Shown here piece by piece: positions 1 to 9,224 of a DNA stretch of 38,993 nucleotides. Under the pieces are notes generated by a model. That model was given only the letters and a program-made list of their open reading frames with translations, was not told the origin of the DNA and ran no database searches. Positions within the stretch are counted from its first letter, which is position 1. The number at the start of each line of letters is the position of its first letter. A program made the position numbers and the translations under genes. The DNA comes from an uncultured Porphyromonadaceae bacterium (GTDB lineage: Bacteria > Bacteroidota > Bacteroidia > Bacteroidales > Muribaculaceae): positions 1 to 38,993 of the forward strand of contig CAOKFI010000027.1 in assembly GCA_948467675.1 (NCBI GenBank). Reading direction: 5' to 3'.

Positions 1-101
1 ACTCCTCGCCTCAACACTCTACAAATCACTCCATTATTTGTTTGCTTTAAAACATGTTTTTAACTTTTGTTAAGGATTAACAACTGAGCGTAGCATTTTT
101 T

Positions 102-133
102 TTTGGCCGTCGGCAACGGATATACTATATTTG
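102..133 (+). promoter_or_regulatory. Bacteroidetes-type promoter of fucO
   Basis: TTTG at 102-105 is followed, after 20 nt, by TATATTTG at 126-133, which fits the Bacteroidetes consensus of a TTTG -33 box and a TAnnTTTG -7 box. Transcription would start near 140 and leave an untranslated leader of about 90 nt before the fucO ATG. Nothing else recognisable is seen in bases 1-232. Confidence 0.65.
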
Positions 134-232
134 TATCGTAACCGCAGTTGCGGTATCTGCAACCCAGAATACAACCCGGACATCATTATTAATCCCAATA
201 ATAATACACCTTAAAACCCAACTCCAAAATCT

Positions 233-1387
233 ATGGTACAGAGATTCATCCTCAATGAGGTATCCTATTTCGGCCCAGGCGCACGCAAAGAACTGCCTGA
301 GGTAATCGCCCGATTAGGCAAGAAAAAAGCATTGATCGTAACCGATAAAGACCTGGTTCGTTTCGGTGTGGCCGCCAAAGTGACCGAAGTTCTCGATGCT
401 GCGTCGATCCCCTACGAGATATTCAGCGATGTAAAGCCGAATCCCACCGTATCTAATGTGAATGCCGGACTTGCCGCATTCAAAGCTTCAAATGCCGACG
501 TGCTCATAGCCATAGGCGGCGGTTCATCGATCGACACATGCAAGGCCGTAGGCATCATCGCCAACAATCCCGAGTTTGCCGATGTGGTATCTCTTGAAGG
601 CTGCGCCCCCACCAAAAACAAAAGCGTGCCCATCGTAGCGCTTCCCACTACAGCCGGCACTGCGGCCGAGACCACAATCAACTATGTGATCATCGACGAG
701 GTCAAGAAAAAGAAAATGGTATGTGTCGATCCCAACGACATACCGGCAGTAGCCATAATCGATGCCGAGCTCATGTACTCACTCCCCAAGGGACTCACCG
801 CAGCGACAGGCATGGACGCCCTTACCCATGCCATCGAGGGCTACATCACCCGCGGCGCATGGGAGATGTCGGACATGTTCGAGATCGAGGCCGTGCGCAT
901 GATCGCCCGCTATCTGCCCGTAGCCGTAGAGCAGCCCACCAATCCTGAAGGCCGCAACGGTATGGCCGTGGCACAGTACATAGCCGGTATGGCTTTCTCC
1001 AATGTCGGCCTCGGACTCGTACACGGCATGGCTCATCCGATGGGATCGCTATTCGACATACCCCACGGTGTAGCCAACGCACTTCTACTCCCGACCATAA
1101 TGGAATTCAATATTCCGGCAGCCGGTGAAAAATACCGCGCCATAGCTGAAGCGATGGGCGTATGCACCAAAGACATGAATGCAGACGAAGCCGCCAAGGC
1201 CGCAGTCGACGCCGTACGCGACCTCGCTGTAAAAGTCGGCATACCACAGCACCTGGGCGATCTCGGAATCACCGAAAAAGACATACCGGCACTCGCCGAA
1301 CAGGCACTCGCCGACGTATGCACTCCGGGCAACCCCCGCGACGTAAGCTACGACGACATCGTAGCCCTTTATACAAAGGTGCTCTAA
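233..1387 (+). CDS. fucO: Lactaldehyde reductase / 1,2-propanediol oxidoreductase (iron-containing alcohol dehydrogenase)
   Basis: The product has 384 residues, the family's usual length, and resembles Escherichia coli FucO along its whole length. FucO reduces L-lactaldehyde to 1,2-propanediol with NADH in the cytoplasm, at the end of anaerobic fucose and rhamnose breakdown. The nucleotide-binding GGGSSIDTCKA motif is at about residues 95-105. The expected iron ligands are present as D195, H199, H264 and H278, the last two in the GMAHPMG and IPHGVANA motifs. The ATG at 233 is chosen because the MVQRFILNE start aligns with E. coli FucO and a good promoter lies upstream. No other fucose or rhamnose catabolic gene is adjacent, so it appears to be transcribed alone and may serve pathways encoded elsewhere. 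A close paralogue using another aldehyde is possible, but the match to FucO is strong. Confidence 0.93.
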   Translation: MVQRFILNEVSYFGPGARKELPEVIARLGKKKALIVTDKDLVRFGVAAKVTEVLDAASIPYEIFSDVKPNPTVSNVNAGLAAFKASNADVLIAIGGGSSIDTCKAVGIIANNPEFADVVSLEGCAPTKNKSVPIVALPTTAGTAAETTINYVIIDEVKKKKMVCVDPNDIPAVAIIDAELMYSLPKGLTAATGMDALTHAIEGYITRGAWEMSDMFEIEAVRMIARYLPVAVEQPTNPEGRNGMAVAQYIAGMAFSNVGLGLVHGMAHPMGSLFDIPHGVANALLLPTIMEFNIPAAGEKYRAIAEAMGVCTKDMNADEAAKAAVDAVRDLAVKVGIPQHLGDLGITEKDIPALAEQALADVCTPGNPRDVSYDDIVALYTKVL

Positions 1388-1426
1388 AATATATTTGGAA
1401 TACCCGAGTTTTTTTCGGAACTTTGA

Positions 1427-1453
1427 GCGGCGGCATATCAGATATGCCGCCGC
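1427..1453 (+). terminator. Hairpin after fucO
   Basis: A 13-bp perfect inverted repeat with a one-base centre (GCGGCGGCATATC, A, GATATGCCGCCGC) lies 39 nt after the fucO stop. It lacks a strong T-tract (only TT follows), so termination is plausible but not certain. Its position argues that the next gene starts at 1458 or 1464, downstream of the hairpin, and not at 1395. Confidence 0.5.
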
Positions 1454-1463
1454 CTTAATGTGT

Positions 1464-2243
1464 ATGAGCAAAATAAGTGCAACCATAATCACCCGCAACG
1501 AGGAAGCGACCATAGGCAAATGCCTGCAGTCGCTCGACGGCGTGGCCGATGAAATAATAGTCATCGACTCTTATTCCACCGACCGCACAGCCGATATATG
1601 CCGCGAAGCAGGATGCATGGTACGCCAGCGGCGGTTTGCCGGATACGGTGCGCAACGACAGTATGCCACATCTCTTGCCACACACCGGTATGTACTCACC
1701 ATCGATGCCGACGAAGTGCTGTCACCATCACTGCGCGAGACCCTGATCAACCTCAAAGAGGAGGGGTTCACCCACCGCGTATACTCACTGTCGCGTCTCA
1801 ACTTCTATTGCGGAGAACCCGTGCGCCGGTGCGGATGGTATCCTGACCGACAGATCCGCCTGTTCGATAAACGATATGCAGCATGGAACCTGCGCGAAGT
1901 GCAGGAAGCCGTGACATTTCCCGATTCGGTACGCCCGTTCGAACTTGACGGCGACATACTCCACTACCGCTGCCGCACAGCAGCCGAATACTCCCTCACC
2001 GAACGCCGGCATGCCGGCATACGCGGACGGGTAATAGCCGCCCAGACAAACCACGTCGGTCTTATAGCCCCTGTATTCCGCGGCATAAAGGCATTCATGG
2101 AGTGCTACATCGGCGAAGGCGGAATCATGGACGGCCGCCCCGGCCGGGCCATCAGCGCCGAACGGTACCGGTCGACCCTCACCGCCTACCGCATAGCCCG
2201 ACGCATACTGCGCCGGCAGCACACACAGACGGAACAGAAATAA
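1464..2243 (+). CDS. Family 2 glycosyltransferase (WaaE/KdtX-like)
   Basis: The product has about 259 residues with a GT-A fold N-terminus: ISATIITRNEEATIGKCL opens the nucleotide-sugar-binding domain, and a DAD metal-binding motif is at residues 81-83. This resembles WaaE/KdtX-type lipopolysaccharide core beta-1,4-glucosyltransferases, so a cytoplasmic-face role in LPS core or other envelope glycan assembly is inferred; donor and acceptor cannot be read. The frame is open from 1395, but that stretch contains the hairpin after fucO and does not look like the family. The ATG at 1464 (MSKISATI) fits the usual family start, and the ATG at 1458 is two codons longer. The C-terminus is Arg-rich. 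It is followed by rbfA after 85 nt with no clear promoter, so the two may be cotranscribed. Confidence 0.85.
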   Translation: MSKISATIITRNEEATIGKCLQSLDGVADEIIVIDSYSTDRTADICREAGCMVRQRRFAGYGAQRQYATSLATHRYVLTIDADEVLSPSLRETLINLKEEGFTHRVYSLSRLNFYCGEPVRRCGWYPDRQIRLFDKRYAAWNLREVQEAVTFPDSVRPFELDGDILHYRCRTAAEYSLTERRHAGIRGRVIAAQTNHVGLIAPVFRGIKAFMECYIGEGGIMDGRPGRAISAERYRSTLTAYRIARRILRRQHTQTEQK

Positions 2244-2328
2244 CAATCCTTTTGGCTGGATCGGCATCGAAACTTTATACAGCCCGTCTGTTATATATTA
2301 ATTATAGTATATAGAAACGAGATTCATT

Positions 2329-2688
2329 ATGGAAACTACAAGACAAGCTAAAATAGCACGACTGCTCCAGAAAGAGCTAAGCGAAATATTCCGTCAGCAG
2401 ACAGCCAAGACTCATGGCGTGATAATATCGGTAAGCACCGTCAGGGTATCGCCAGATCTGAGCGTAGCCAAGGCATACCTGTCGGTATTTCCGTCAGACA
2501 AAGCCGACGACATGCTTGAAAGCATCAACCGTAGCGCCAAGACCATACGTTACGACCTCGCCCAGCGCGTGCGTTTCCAGTTGCGGCGCACACCGGAACT
2601 GACATTCTACCTCGACGATTCGCTCGACTATATCGACAATATCGACAGTCTGCTCCGCAGCGACTCTACCGACCGTAAAACCGAATAA
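2329..2688 (+). CDS. rbfA: Ribosome-binding factor A
   Basis: The 119-residue product is the normal size for RbfA, a KH-like protein that binds the 30S subunit and helps mature the 5' end of 16S rRNA. Family landmarks are the N-terminal helix (RQAKIARLLQKELSEI), the VSTVRVSPDLSVAKAYLSVF strand pair, and the Arg-rich segment leading to RRTPELTFYLDDSLDY near the C-terminus. A downstream permease gene begins 23 nt after the stop, so the two are probably in one operon. No convincing promoter was found directly upstream. Confidence 0.93.
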   Translation: METTRQAKIARLLQKELSEIFRQQTAKTHGVIISVSTVRVSPDLSVAKAYLSVFPSDKADDMLESINRSAKTIRYDLAQRVRFQLRRTPELTFYLDDSLDYIDNIDSLLRSDSTDRKTE

Positions 2689-2711
2689 ACACTCTGACCA
2701 CCCGACGGCCG

Positions 2712-3929
2712 ATGGTAGCGCTACAGATAGCCTTACGGTATCTATTTTCGAAAAAGAAACACAGCGGGGTAAATATCATATCCCTCGTATCAGCATGCGG
2801 CATAGCAGTGGCCACGATGGCCATGGTCGTGGTGCTTTCGGTGTTCAACGGATTTACCGAGCTGGCCATGAGCCGGCTCGGCATGCTTGATCCCCAGATC
2901 AAGATCGTGCCGATACAAGGCAAAACGATTGCCGAAGCCGATTCTCTGGCCGAAGCCATAGCCGCCTTGCCGCAGATAGCCGCCGCTACTCCGACCCTTG
3001 AGGAACGCGCACTTGCCGTCATCGAGGAACGTCAGATGCCCGTACGCCTCAAAGGCGTGGATTTCGCGGCATACGGCAATGTGAGCGACATCGATGCCAC
3101 CATCATAGCAGGAGGGGGAGCGACCGATCTGCCCGACGGGTTCTCGCCTGCGGTATTCAGCGTCGGAGCCGCATCGCAACTAAAGATATATCCCGGCTAC
3201 GATCAGCGTGTCGACATCTACATGCCACGCCGTAAAGGTAGCCTCAATCCGGCCAATCCGGCCGCATCGTTCCGTTCAGCCATGCTGCAGCCTGCTGCTG
3301 TGTTTCGCGTCGACCAGACCGAATATGACACTGATTTCATGTTCATACCGCTCGAATGCGCCCGCACCTTGCTCGACTACACCACTGAAAGTTCAGCCAT
3401 CGAAGCCGCCATATCCCCGGAATCAACCGAATCCGAAGCCATAGCGGCTGTCAGAAACGCCATAGGCACAGACTACGATGTCAAAGGGCGTCTGCGCCAG
3501 CAGGCCGCCTCCTACAAAATGATCGGCGTAGAGAAGTGGATCACTTTCATGCTTCTCGGATTCATACTCGTCATAGCGTCGTTCAACGTCATATCCACAC
3601 TCTCCATGCTTATCTTAGAGAAAGAGGACAACATAGCCACCCTAAGCTCGATCGGAGCCCCGAACGGGCTGATACGCCGCATATTCGCCATACAGGGATG
3701 GCTTATTTCCATAGCCGGAGGCCTCGCAGGAGCTGCCGTCGGAGTAGCGTTATGTCTCGTCCAGCAATGGTTCGGGATCGTCAGGCTCGGAGGCGACCAC
3801 AACGCCATGTCCATCACCGTCTATCCAGTAAAAGTAGAGGGCAGCGACCTTCTTGTGGTCGCCACCCTCGTTATCATTGTCGGCGCCCTGACAAGCATGG
3901 TCGCCACACGCATCAAAAGCAGCCGTTAG
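2712..3929 (+). CDS. ABC transporter permease of the LolC/LolE (FtsX) family
   Basis: The 405-residue product has the LolC/E layout: a cytoplasmic start and first membrane segment at about residues 20-45 ([20 protein letters not shown]), a large periplasmic domain to about residue 270, then three C-terminal membrane segments forming the FtsX domain (around [38 protein letters not shown] and [19 protein letters not shown]). The early SVFNGFTEL motif is typical. LolC/E permeases release lipoproteins from the inner membrane for transfer to the outer membrane, and this is the likely role. No ATPase (LolD) gene is adjacent, so the partner must be elsewhere. The stop codon overlaps the asnS stop on the other strand (3926-3929), leaving no room for a terminator between the convergent genes. 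Confidence 0.85.
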   Translation: MVALQIALRYLFSKKKHSGVNIISLVSACGIAVATMAMVVVLSVFNGFTELAMSRLGMLDPQIKIVPIQGKTIAEADSLAEAIAALPQIAAATPTLEERALAVIEERQMPVRLKGVDFAAYGNVSDIDATIIAGGGATDLPDGFSPAVFSVGAASQLKIYPGYDQRVDIYMPRRKGSLNPANPAASFRSAMLQPAAVFRVDQTEYDTDFMFIPLECARTLLDYTTESSAIEAAISPESTESEAIAAVRNAIGTDYDVKGRLRQQAASYKMIGVEKWITFMLLGFILVIASFNVISTLSMLILEKEDNIATLSSIGAPNGLIRRIFAIQGWLISIAGGLAGAAVGVALCLVQQWFGIVRLGGDHNAMSITVYPVKVEGSDLLVVATLVIIVGALTSMVATRIKSSR

Positions 3930-5314
3930 AACTCAGCGTTACCCGGAGTACGCGGGAACGGTATCACGTCACGTATGTTGGTCATACCAGTCACAAACAG
4001 CACCAGACGCTCGAATCCGAGACCGAAACCGCTGTGAGGCACTGTTCCGAAACGGCGGGTGTCGAGATACCACCACATGTCTTTCATCGGAATATTCATT
4101 TCCTCTATGCGGCCGAGCAGTTTGTCATAGCTCTCCTCGCGTTCCGAACCACCGATGATCTCGCCGATCTTCGGAAACAGAACATCCATGGCGCGAACCG
4201 TGCGTCCGTCGTCATTGAGTTTCATATAGAAAGCCTTGATATCCTTAGGATAGTCCGTAAGAATCACAGGCTTGCCGAAATGCTCCTCCACAAGGAAGCG
4301 TTCATGCTCGCTCTGAAGATCCACACCCCACTCTACCGGGAACTCAAACTTGCGTCCGGAAGCCTTCAGTATATCTATGCCCTCGGTATATGTGAGACGC
4401 ACGAACTCCGATTCGAGCACACCGCGCAGACGTGCCGGAAGATCCTCGTCATACATTTTGGCAAGGAACTCTATATCGTCGGCGCAATGCTCCAGAGCAT
4501 AGCCGATGCAATACTTGATAAAAGCCTCGGCCAGATCCATGTTGTCGGTAATATCATAGAACGCCATCTCAGGCTCTATCATCCAGAATTCCGACAAGTG
4601 GCGCGGAGTGTTGGAATTCTCGGCACGGAATGTCGGGCCGAAGGTATAGATCGCGCCCAGTGCGGTAGCGCCGAGTTCGCCCTCAAGCTGTCCCGATACG
4701 GTCAGCGCCGTAGGTTTGCCGAAGAAATCGGCCGAATAGTCCACGCGGCCATCCTCGCCTTTAGGCAGATCGTTGAGATCGAGTGTGGTCACCTGGAACA
4801 TAGCTCCTGCACCCTCGCAGTCGCTCGCTGTGATAAGCGGTGTATTCAGATAGAAGAAACCTCTCTCCTGGAAAAACTTATGGATCGCAAAAGCCAGTGC
4901 CGAGCGTATGCGCAGCACTGCACCGAATGTATTGGTACGCGGGCGCAGATGAGCTTTCTCGCGCAGGAACTCCAGGGTATGCCCTTTTTTCTGTAGAGGA
5001 TACGACTCCGGATCGGCGGTGCCGAACACCTTCAGCGTGTCGGCCTGTATCTCGGCTGACTGCCCTTTGCCCATCGATTCCACCAGACGTCCTGTCACAT
5101 GAATACTCGACCCCGTGGTCACAGCCTTCAGCTCCTCGTCGGTGAAGCGGGCCATGTCCAGCACGATCTGTATGTTGCGTATGGTAGAGCCGTCGTTCAG
5201 CGCCACGAACTGCACATGCTTGTTGCCGCGGCGCGTACGCACCCATCCCATCACGCTCACTTCCTGCCCTATCATCCCGGGGCTGAAGAGATCGGTTATC
5301 TTGGTTCGTTTCAT
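3926..5314 (-). CDS. asnS: Asparaginyl-tRNA synthetase
   Basis: The 462-residue class II aminoacyl-tRNA synthetase charges tRNA-Asn with asparagine in the cytoplasm. An N-terminal OB-fold anticodon-binding domain occupies about residues 15-105 ([20 protein letters not shown]). Motif 2 contains [20 protein letters not shown], and motif 3 is [16 protein letters not shown], followed by the diagnostic end [16 protein letters not shown]. The ENSNT sequence and the final PRTPG distinguish AsnRS from AspRS. The gene lies 35 nt downstream of the pseudouridine synthase gene on the same strand and is probably cotranscribed with it. Confidence 0.97.
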   Translation of the reverse strand: MKRTKITDLFSPGMIGQEVSVMGWVRTRRGNKHVQFVALNDGSTIRNIQIVLDMARFTDEELKAVTTGSSIHVTGRLVESMGKGQSAEIQADTLKVFGTADPESYPLQKKGHTLEFLREKAHLRPRTNTFGAVLRIRSALAFAIHKFFQERGFFYLNTPLITASDCEGAGAMFQVTTLDLNDLPKGEDGRVDYSADFFGKPTALTVSGQLEGELGATALGAIYTFGPTFRAENSNTPRHLSEFWMIEPEMAFYDITDNMDLAEAFIKYCIGYALEHCADDIEFLAKMYDEDLPARLRGVLESEFVRLTYTEGIDILKASGRKFEFPVEWGVDLQSEHERFLVEEHFGKPVILTDYPKDIKAFYMKLNDDGRTVRAMDVLFPKIGEIIGGSEREESYDKLLGRIEEMNIPMKDMWWYLDTRRFGTVPHSGFGLGFERLVLFVTGMTNIRDVIPFPRTPGNAEF

Positions 5315-5349
5315 TTGGTTTGTTATCTTCGGTAATAATGATTGTTGTA

Positions 5350-6969
5350 TTATTCAAACGATCCCATCTTCAGGAAGTTGACCTCTTCCTGAGTCAGATA
5401 GCGCCAACGGCCGCGGGGCAGGTTCTTTTTGGTCAGACCAGCGAAGTATACACGGTCGAGTTTTGTCACATGATATCCGAGCGACTCGAATATGCGGCGC
5501 ACGATACGGTTGCGTCCGGAGTGGATCTCGATACCGGCCTGATTGCGGTCAGTATCGGTCGCATAGCTGATAGCGTCGGCATGGATAGGCCCGTCGTCGA
5601 GCTCTATGCCGTCGGCTATACGCTGCATATCGTCCTCGCTGATATCCTTGTCGCACCATACGTGATAAATCTTCTTCTTCACATACTTCGGATGTGTCAG
5701 CTTGGAGGCGAGATCGCCGTCGTTGGTAAGCAGAAGCACACCCGTAGTATTGCGGTCAAGACGGCCAACCGGGTATATACGCTCTGGGCACGCGCCCTTC
5801 ACTATATCCATCACCGTCAGACGGCCGTTGGGATCATCCGATGTGGTGACGCAATCCTTCGGCTTGTTGAGCAGGATATAGCATTTGCTCTCCAAAGTCA
5901 CGACCTTGTCGTTGAATTCCACTACATCGTTGTGGCTTATCTTTGTTCCGAGTTCGGTCACGACCTCACCGTTGACCTTAACCAGACCTTTCTGGATAAA
6001 TTCGTCGGCCTCGCGGCGCGAGCATATACCGGCGTTGGCCATGAACTTGTTAAGACGGATCTGTTCGTCGGGATCGGGTATCGGCATTTCATATTCGACG
6101 CGCTTGGGACGCGGCACGAAACTCTTGCCCTGCGGACGGTTGAAACCACCCGGACGCCCCTGCTGCTGGCGGTTGCCATAAGGGCGCTGACCTTGCTGGC
6201 GGTTGTTATATCCGCCCTGACGGTTATTGTTGTAGCCGCCCTGACGGGGCTGATAGCCGCCATCGCCCTGGGTACGGTTATTGTAGGAACGCTGCTGATA
6301 GCCGCCCTGACGGTTATTGTTGTAGCCGCCCTGACGGTTGTTATTGTACGGACGGTTGTTGTAGGGACGCTGCTGGTAGCCCTGACGGGGCTGATAGCCG
6401 CCCTGCTGTCCTGACATTGCAGCCTTGGTCTCATCGGTCGATTCTGCCGATGCGGCTGCTGCGCCATCTGTCACAGCTTCAGAACCCTGCTGGTTGAAAT
6501 CGGCACGCGGGGTGCGGGAATATCCTCCTGCCTCGCCGTTATTGTTGTAGCGGTTGTAGGGACGCTGCTGATAGCCGCCCTGCTGGTAGCCGCCGTTATT
6601 GTTGTAGCGGTTGTTGTAGGGACGCTGCTGATAGCCGCCCTGACGGTTATTGCTGTAGCCGCCCTGACGGGGCTGATAGCCGCCATCGCCCTGGGTACGG
6701 TTGTTGTAGGGACGCTGCTGATAGCCGCCTTGACGGTTATTGCTGTAGCCGCCCTGGCGATTGTTGTTGTAGCGGTTGTAGGGACGATGCTGGTAGCCGC
6801 CCTGGCCATACTGATGCTCCGAATCCGAATCATCTGCATGGTAGTCAGACGATGTCGTATGTCCGGTATATTCTACTTTCTCAAAACGGGAAGTATCCTG
6901 GCTGTCCCCTATAGTCTCACGGTTCTCGCCTATACGCGGTCTTTTAGGCTTCTTCTCATTACTATCCAT
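5350..6969 (-). CDS. rluB: 23S rRNA pseudouridine synthase (RluB-like) with a large low-complexity N-terminal extension
   Basis: The catalytic part (about residues 300-539) has an S4 RNA-binding domain ([20 protein letters not shown], from residue 304) and an RsuA/RluB-type pseudouridine synthase domain with the catalytic motif GRLDRNTTG, Asp405. This family isomerises a uridine in 23S rRNA helix 89-type sites. The first 300 residues are unusual: a charged start ([14 protein letters not shown]) and then about 230 residues made almost only of G, Y, N, Q, R and P, in variants of [12 protein letters not shown]. The first in-frame ATG is at 6969; an in-frame GTG at 6981 would add four residues. 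The catalytic half appears intact. The extension is inferred to be disordered and RNA-binding or condensate-forming. asnS follows on the same strand. Confidence 0.9.
   Translation of the reverse strand: MDSNEKKPKRPRIGENRETIGDSQDTSRFEKVEYTGHTTSSDYHADDSDSEHQYGQGGYQHRPYNRYNNNRQGGYSNNRQGGYQQRPYNNRTQGDGGYQPRQGGYSNNRQGGYQQRPYNNRYNNNGGYQQGGYQQRPYNRYNNNGEAGGYSRTPRADFNQQGSEAVTDGAAAASAESTDETKAAMSGQQGGYQPRQGYQQRPYNNRPYNNNRQGGYNNNRQGGYQQRSYNNRTQGDGGYQPRQGGYNNNRQGGYNNRQQGQRPYGNRQQQGRPGGFNRPQGKSFVPRPKRVEYEMPIPDPDEQIRLNKFMANAGICSRREADEFIQKGLVKVNGEVVTELGTKISHNDVVEFNDKVVTLESKCYILLNKPKDCVTTSDDPNGRLTVMDIVKGACPERIYPVGRLDRNTTGVLLLTNDGDLASKLTHPKYVKKKIYHVWCDKDISEDDMQRIADGIELDDGPIHADAISYATDTDRNQAGIEIHSGRNRIVRRIFESLGYHVTKLDRVYFAGLTKKNLPRGRWRYLTQEEVNFLKMGSFE
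6124..6810 (-). repeat. Degenerate tandem repeats coding the G/Y/N/Q/R-rich extension
   Basis: On the plus strand this stretch repeats short blocks such as GACGCTGCTGATAGCCGCC and CTGACGGTTATTGTTGTAG many times, with near-identical longer copies (compare about 6220-6330 with 6640-6760). On the coding strand they translate to [10 protein letters not shown] and RQGGYNNN units. The array is expected to be prone to length variation by slippage or recombination. Confidence 0.85.
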
Positions 6970-7152
6970 AATTGTAGTCACATTTTTTGTTAATCTGCCT
7001 CGCGGCGGTAATTTGTTTTGGTTAAACTCTATGCTTGCTTGTTAGTTATAAACTTATATTACACGTTCTATTCGATTGATTGTCAACCCATTTTTGCGGC
7101 CATCGTTCCCCATCGGGCGAAATGGTCGCTGTACTGATTGCTTTTATTGCTG

Positions 7153-7160
7153 CAAATATA
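7153..7160 (-). promoter_or_regulatory. -7 promoter element for rluB-asnS
   Basis: The minus strand reads TATATTTG followed by CAG, a typical Bacteroidetes -7 box. A well-spaced -33 box was not found. Transcription from here gives a leader of roughly 175 nt before the rluB ATG. Confidence 0.5.
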
Positions 7161-7349
7161 TAAATTATTTCAATTAAATTAATGTATAATCACTGCCAAA
7201 AGTTCACTTTCCCACGGGCGACAGAGATCCGAAGGCATATATCTCATGTGACGCCGCAGACGGCTGTCTGTCCCTAATCCATATAGTTAAAAATTTATAT
7301 TATTTATTAAATTTAAACCGACAACCATGCAGATTGGATAATTTTGTAA

Positions 7350-7357
7350 AATATTTG
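7350..7357 (+). promoter_or_regulatory. Possible -7 element for the lipoprotein-DUF5723 operon
   Basis: AATATTTG followed by CGG resembles the TAnnTTTG box but lacks its first T. No well-spaced -33 box is visible. It lies about 80 nt before the lipoprotein ATG. Confidence 0.35.
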
Positions 7358-7438
7358 CGGTGTAACACACATACGAACCTACACCCCTGAAAATAAAACA
7401 ATTTACCAATCAAATAATATTCACACACATTTCTTGAT

Positions 7439-9202
7439 ATGAAAATACCCCACTTCCATCGCCGCCTCGCACACTCGGCGTTGATAGCCGTTTGCGCTAC
7501 AGCCACGGGATGTATCGACGACAACTACGATCTGAGCGACATCGACACTACCATTCAGGTATCAGTCAACGATCTTGTCCTGCCTATACGCATCGACGAC
7601 ATCACACTTGGAGACATAATCACTATCGATGATGACTCACGCATTAAAGAAATAGACGGCTATTACGCACTGATCGAAGAAGGCACATTCCAGTCCGAGC
7701 CTGTGTTTATCGATCCGATCAGCATACAGCCGCCATATATCGCGCCGATCAATATAACGGCAAGAGCTACAACCATGACAGGCATTACGCCGAAATTTAC
7801 GGAAGCCTTGCCCATAGGACGTCACACCTCTCCCTTCGACTATATCACACACAATGTCAGCGAATGTATCAAATCCATCGACCGCATAGGCACATCGTTC
7901 AGTTTAAGCCTTACCATATCGGTCGACAATACGGCCGGAATATTCTCCTCATTCCGGTTGACAGGCTTTCAGCTACAGCTTCCCGCCGGACTCCAGGGCA
8001 CACCATCCATCGGAACCTACGATCCTGCCACCGGCATAGCCGATCTCGGCAACTTCACCACTACCGGGACATTTGTCTATGACATGGCCGTAAACGGCAT
8101 AGACGCCTCAAAAGCCAACATCAGCTTCTCGGCCGACACCCGCACCTTCTCTTTTGCCGACGAGATAGGCATAGCCGGCGGATATATTGAGCCTGAAAAC
8201 ATTCCGGGCGCAGTACCCCAGGCATTACAGCTTTCGGTAAATTTCAACCTCAGCACACTCTCGATCACATCGTTCTCCGGCATTTTAAGCTATTCGGTCA
8301 ACAATTTCGACATAGCCCCCATAACTCTCAACGATCTGCCATCCGTGCTCGACCAGCCCGAAACCGACATAGCGCTCACCAATCCGCAGATCTACCTCAG
8401 CCTCATCAATCCCCTGTCGGGCTACGGCATTACGGCCGAGGCCGGTCTGTCCATAACTCCATGGCGCAATGGCGTTGCCGGACAATCATACAATCCTGAT
8501 GACGGCAAACTCATCCTCGACCGATCCACCCAGGCCGGCACAGGAGACTATCAGTTCTGCCTGGCACCGGAAATGCCGGCAAAATACCAACCCGGATATG
8601 CCGAAGCCGCATACCGTCCATACACCGGCCTGCGCGACATTCTCCGCGGAGAAGGACTTCCCGACGAACTTAAAGTAAGCATACTCGATCCCGGCATGCC
8701 GACCCAACAGGTCAACGACCTCCGTATCGGCACATACGAAGGCCCGATATCCGGCAACTACACATTCTTCGCACCTCTTGCCCTCGCAGCAGGATCCGAG
8801 ATCGTATACACCGACACAGAATCCGGATGGAACGATGCCGACACCGAGTCAGGCGATGACGACGCCATAGTCGACGCACTCACCATATCCACGCTCGAAG
8901 TCACAGCCACAGTGACCAACGATCTTCCCGTGTCGATACACATGTCCGGCTACCCTATCGACATCGACGGAAACCGTATAGGAAATGTCGAGATCACCGG
9001 TGCCGACATAACAGGCGGAGCCAAGGATCAGCCGCTGACCATACGGATGACCGGTACCGTGACACATCTCGACGGAATAACATTCACCGCCCGCGCGACA
9101 TCGGCAAACGCCGCCACCCCGCTAAGCCCAGAACAGAAAATCACACTGCGCGACATACGCGCGAAAGTATCGGGCCACTATCTACGAATACATAAAGACT
9201 AA
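7439..9202 (+). CDS. Predicted surface lipoprotein of unknown function
   Basis: The 587-residue product begins with a lipoprotein signal: basic start, hydrophobic stretch ALIAVCATATG, and the acylated Cys at residue 25. The next residues are acidic (CIDDNYDLSD), which recalls the acidic surface-export signals reported for Bacteroidetes lipoproteins; surface exposure is therefore inferred. The rest is rich in Thr, Ser, Ile, Asp and Gly with alternating hydrophobic residues, suggesting mostly beta-strand structure. No known catalytic motif was seen. A DUF5723 outer-membrane-type protein gene starts 22 nt downstream, so the two are probably an operon and may work together at the outer membrane. 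I do not recognise a named family. Confidence 0.75.
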   Translation: MKIPHFHRRLAHSALIAVCATATGCIDDNYDLSDIDTTIQVSVNDLVLPIRIDDITLGDIITIDDDSRIKEIDGYYALIEEGTFQSEPVFIDPISIQPPYIAPINITARATTMTGITPKFTEALPIGRHTSPFDYITHNVSECIKSIDRIGTSFSLSLTISVDNTAGIFSSFRLTGFQLQLPAGLQGTPSIGTYDPATGIADLGNFTTTGTFVYDMAVNGIDASKANISFSADTRTFSFADEIGIAGGYIEPENIPGAVPQALQLSVNFNLSTLSITSFSGILSYSVNNFDIAPITLNDLPSVLDQPETDIALTNPQIYLSLINPLSGYGITAEAGLSITPWRNGVAGQSYNPDDGKLILDRSTQAGTGDYQFCLAPEMPAKYQPGYAEAAYRPYTGLRDILRGEGLPDELKVSILDPGMPTQQVNDLRIGTYEGPISGNYTFFAPLALAAGSEIVYTDTESGWNDADTESGDDDAIVDALTISTLEVTATVTNDLPVSIHMSGYPIDIDGNRIGNVEITGADITGGAKDQPLTIRMTGTVTHLDGITFTARATSANAATPLSPEQKITLRDIRAKVSGHYLRIHKD

Positions 9203-9224
9203 TAACCGATCCGACTGAACAACA

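Larger units (their letters stand above)
6970..7438. other. Divergent intergenic region between rluB and the lipoprotein operon
   Basis: This 469-nt AT-rich stretch has no credible open frame. It holds a minus-strand -7 element (7153-7160) for rluB and a possible plus-strand -7 element (7350-7357) for the lipoprotein gene. A weak CAGAC-GGCT-GTCTG hairpin lies near 7258-7271. No riboswitch or RNA gene was recognised. Confidence 0.6.

Noticed and set aside
1395-1457. N-terminal extension of the glycosyltransferase
   Set aside because: It contains the hairpin after fucO and is not family-like; the start at 1464 (or 1458) matches the expected N-terminus.
3536-4996. 486-codon plus-strand frame opposite asnS
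   Set aside because: It overlaps both the permease and asnS, has no recognisable motifs, and its His/Arg-rich composition is typical of an antisense shadow.
5320-6414. 364-codon plus-strand frame opposite the pseudouridine synthase
   Set aside because: It is the complement of a real gene; its Val/Ala/Thr/Leu-rich end simply mirrors the repeat array.
6124-6810. CRISPR-like array
   Set aside because: Repeats are irregular in length, have no unique spacers of constant size, and translate in frame as the pseudouridine synthase extension.
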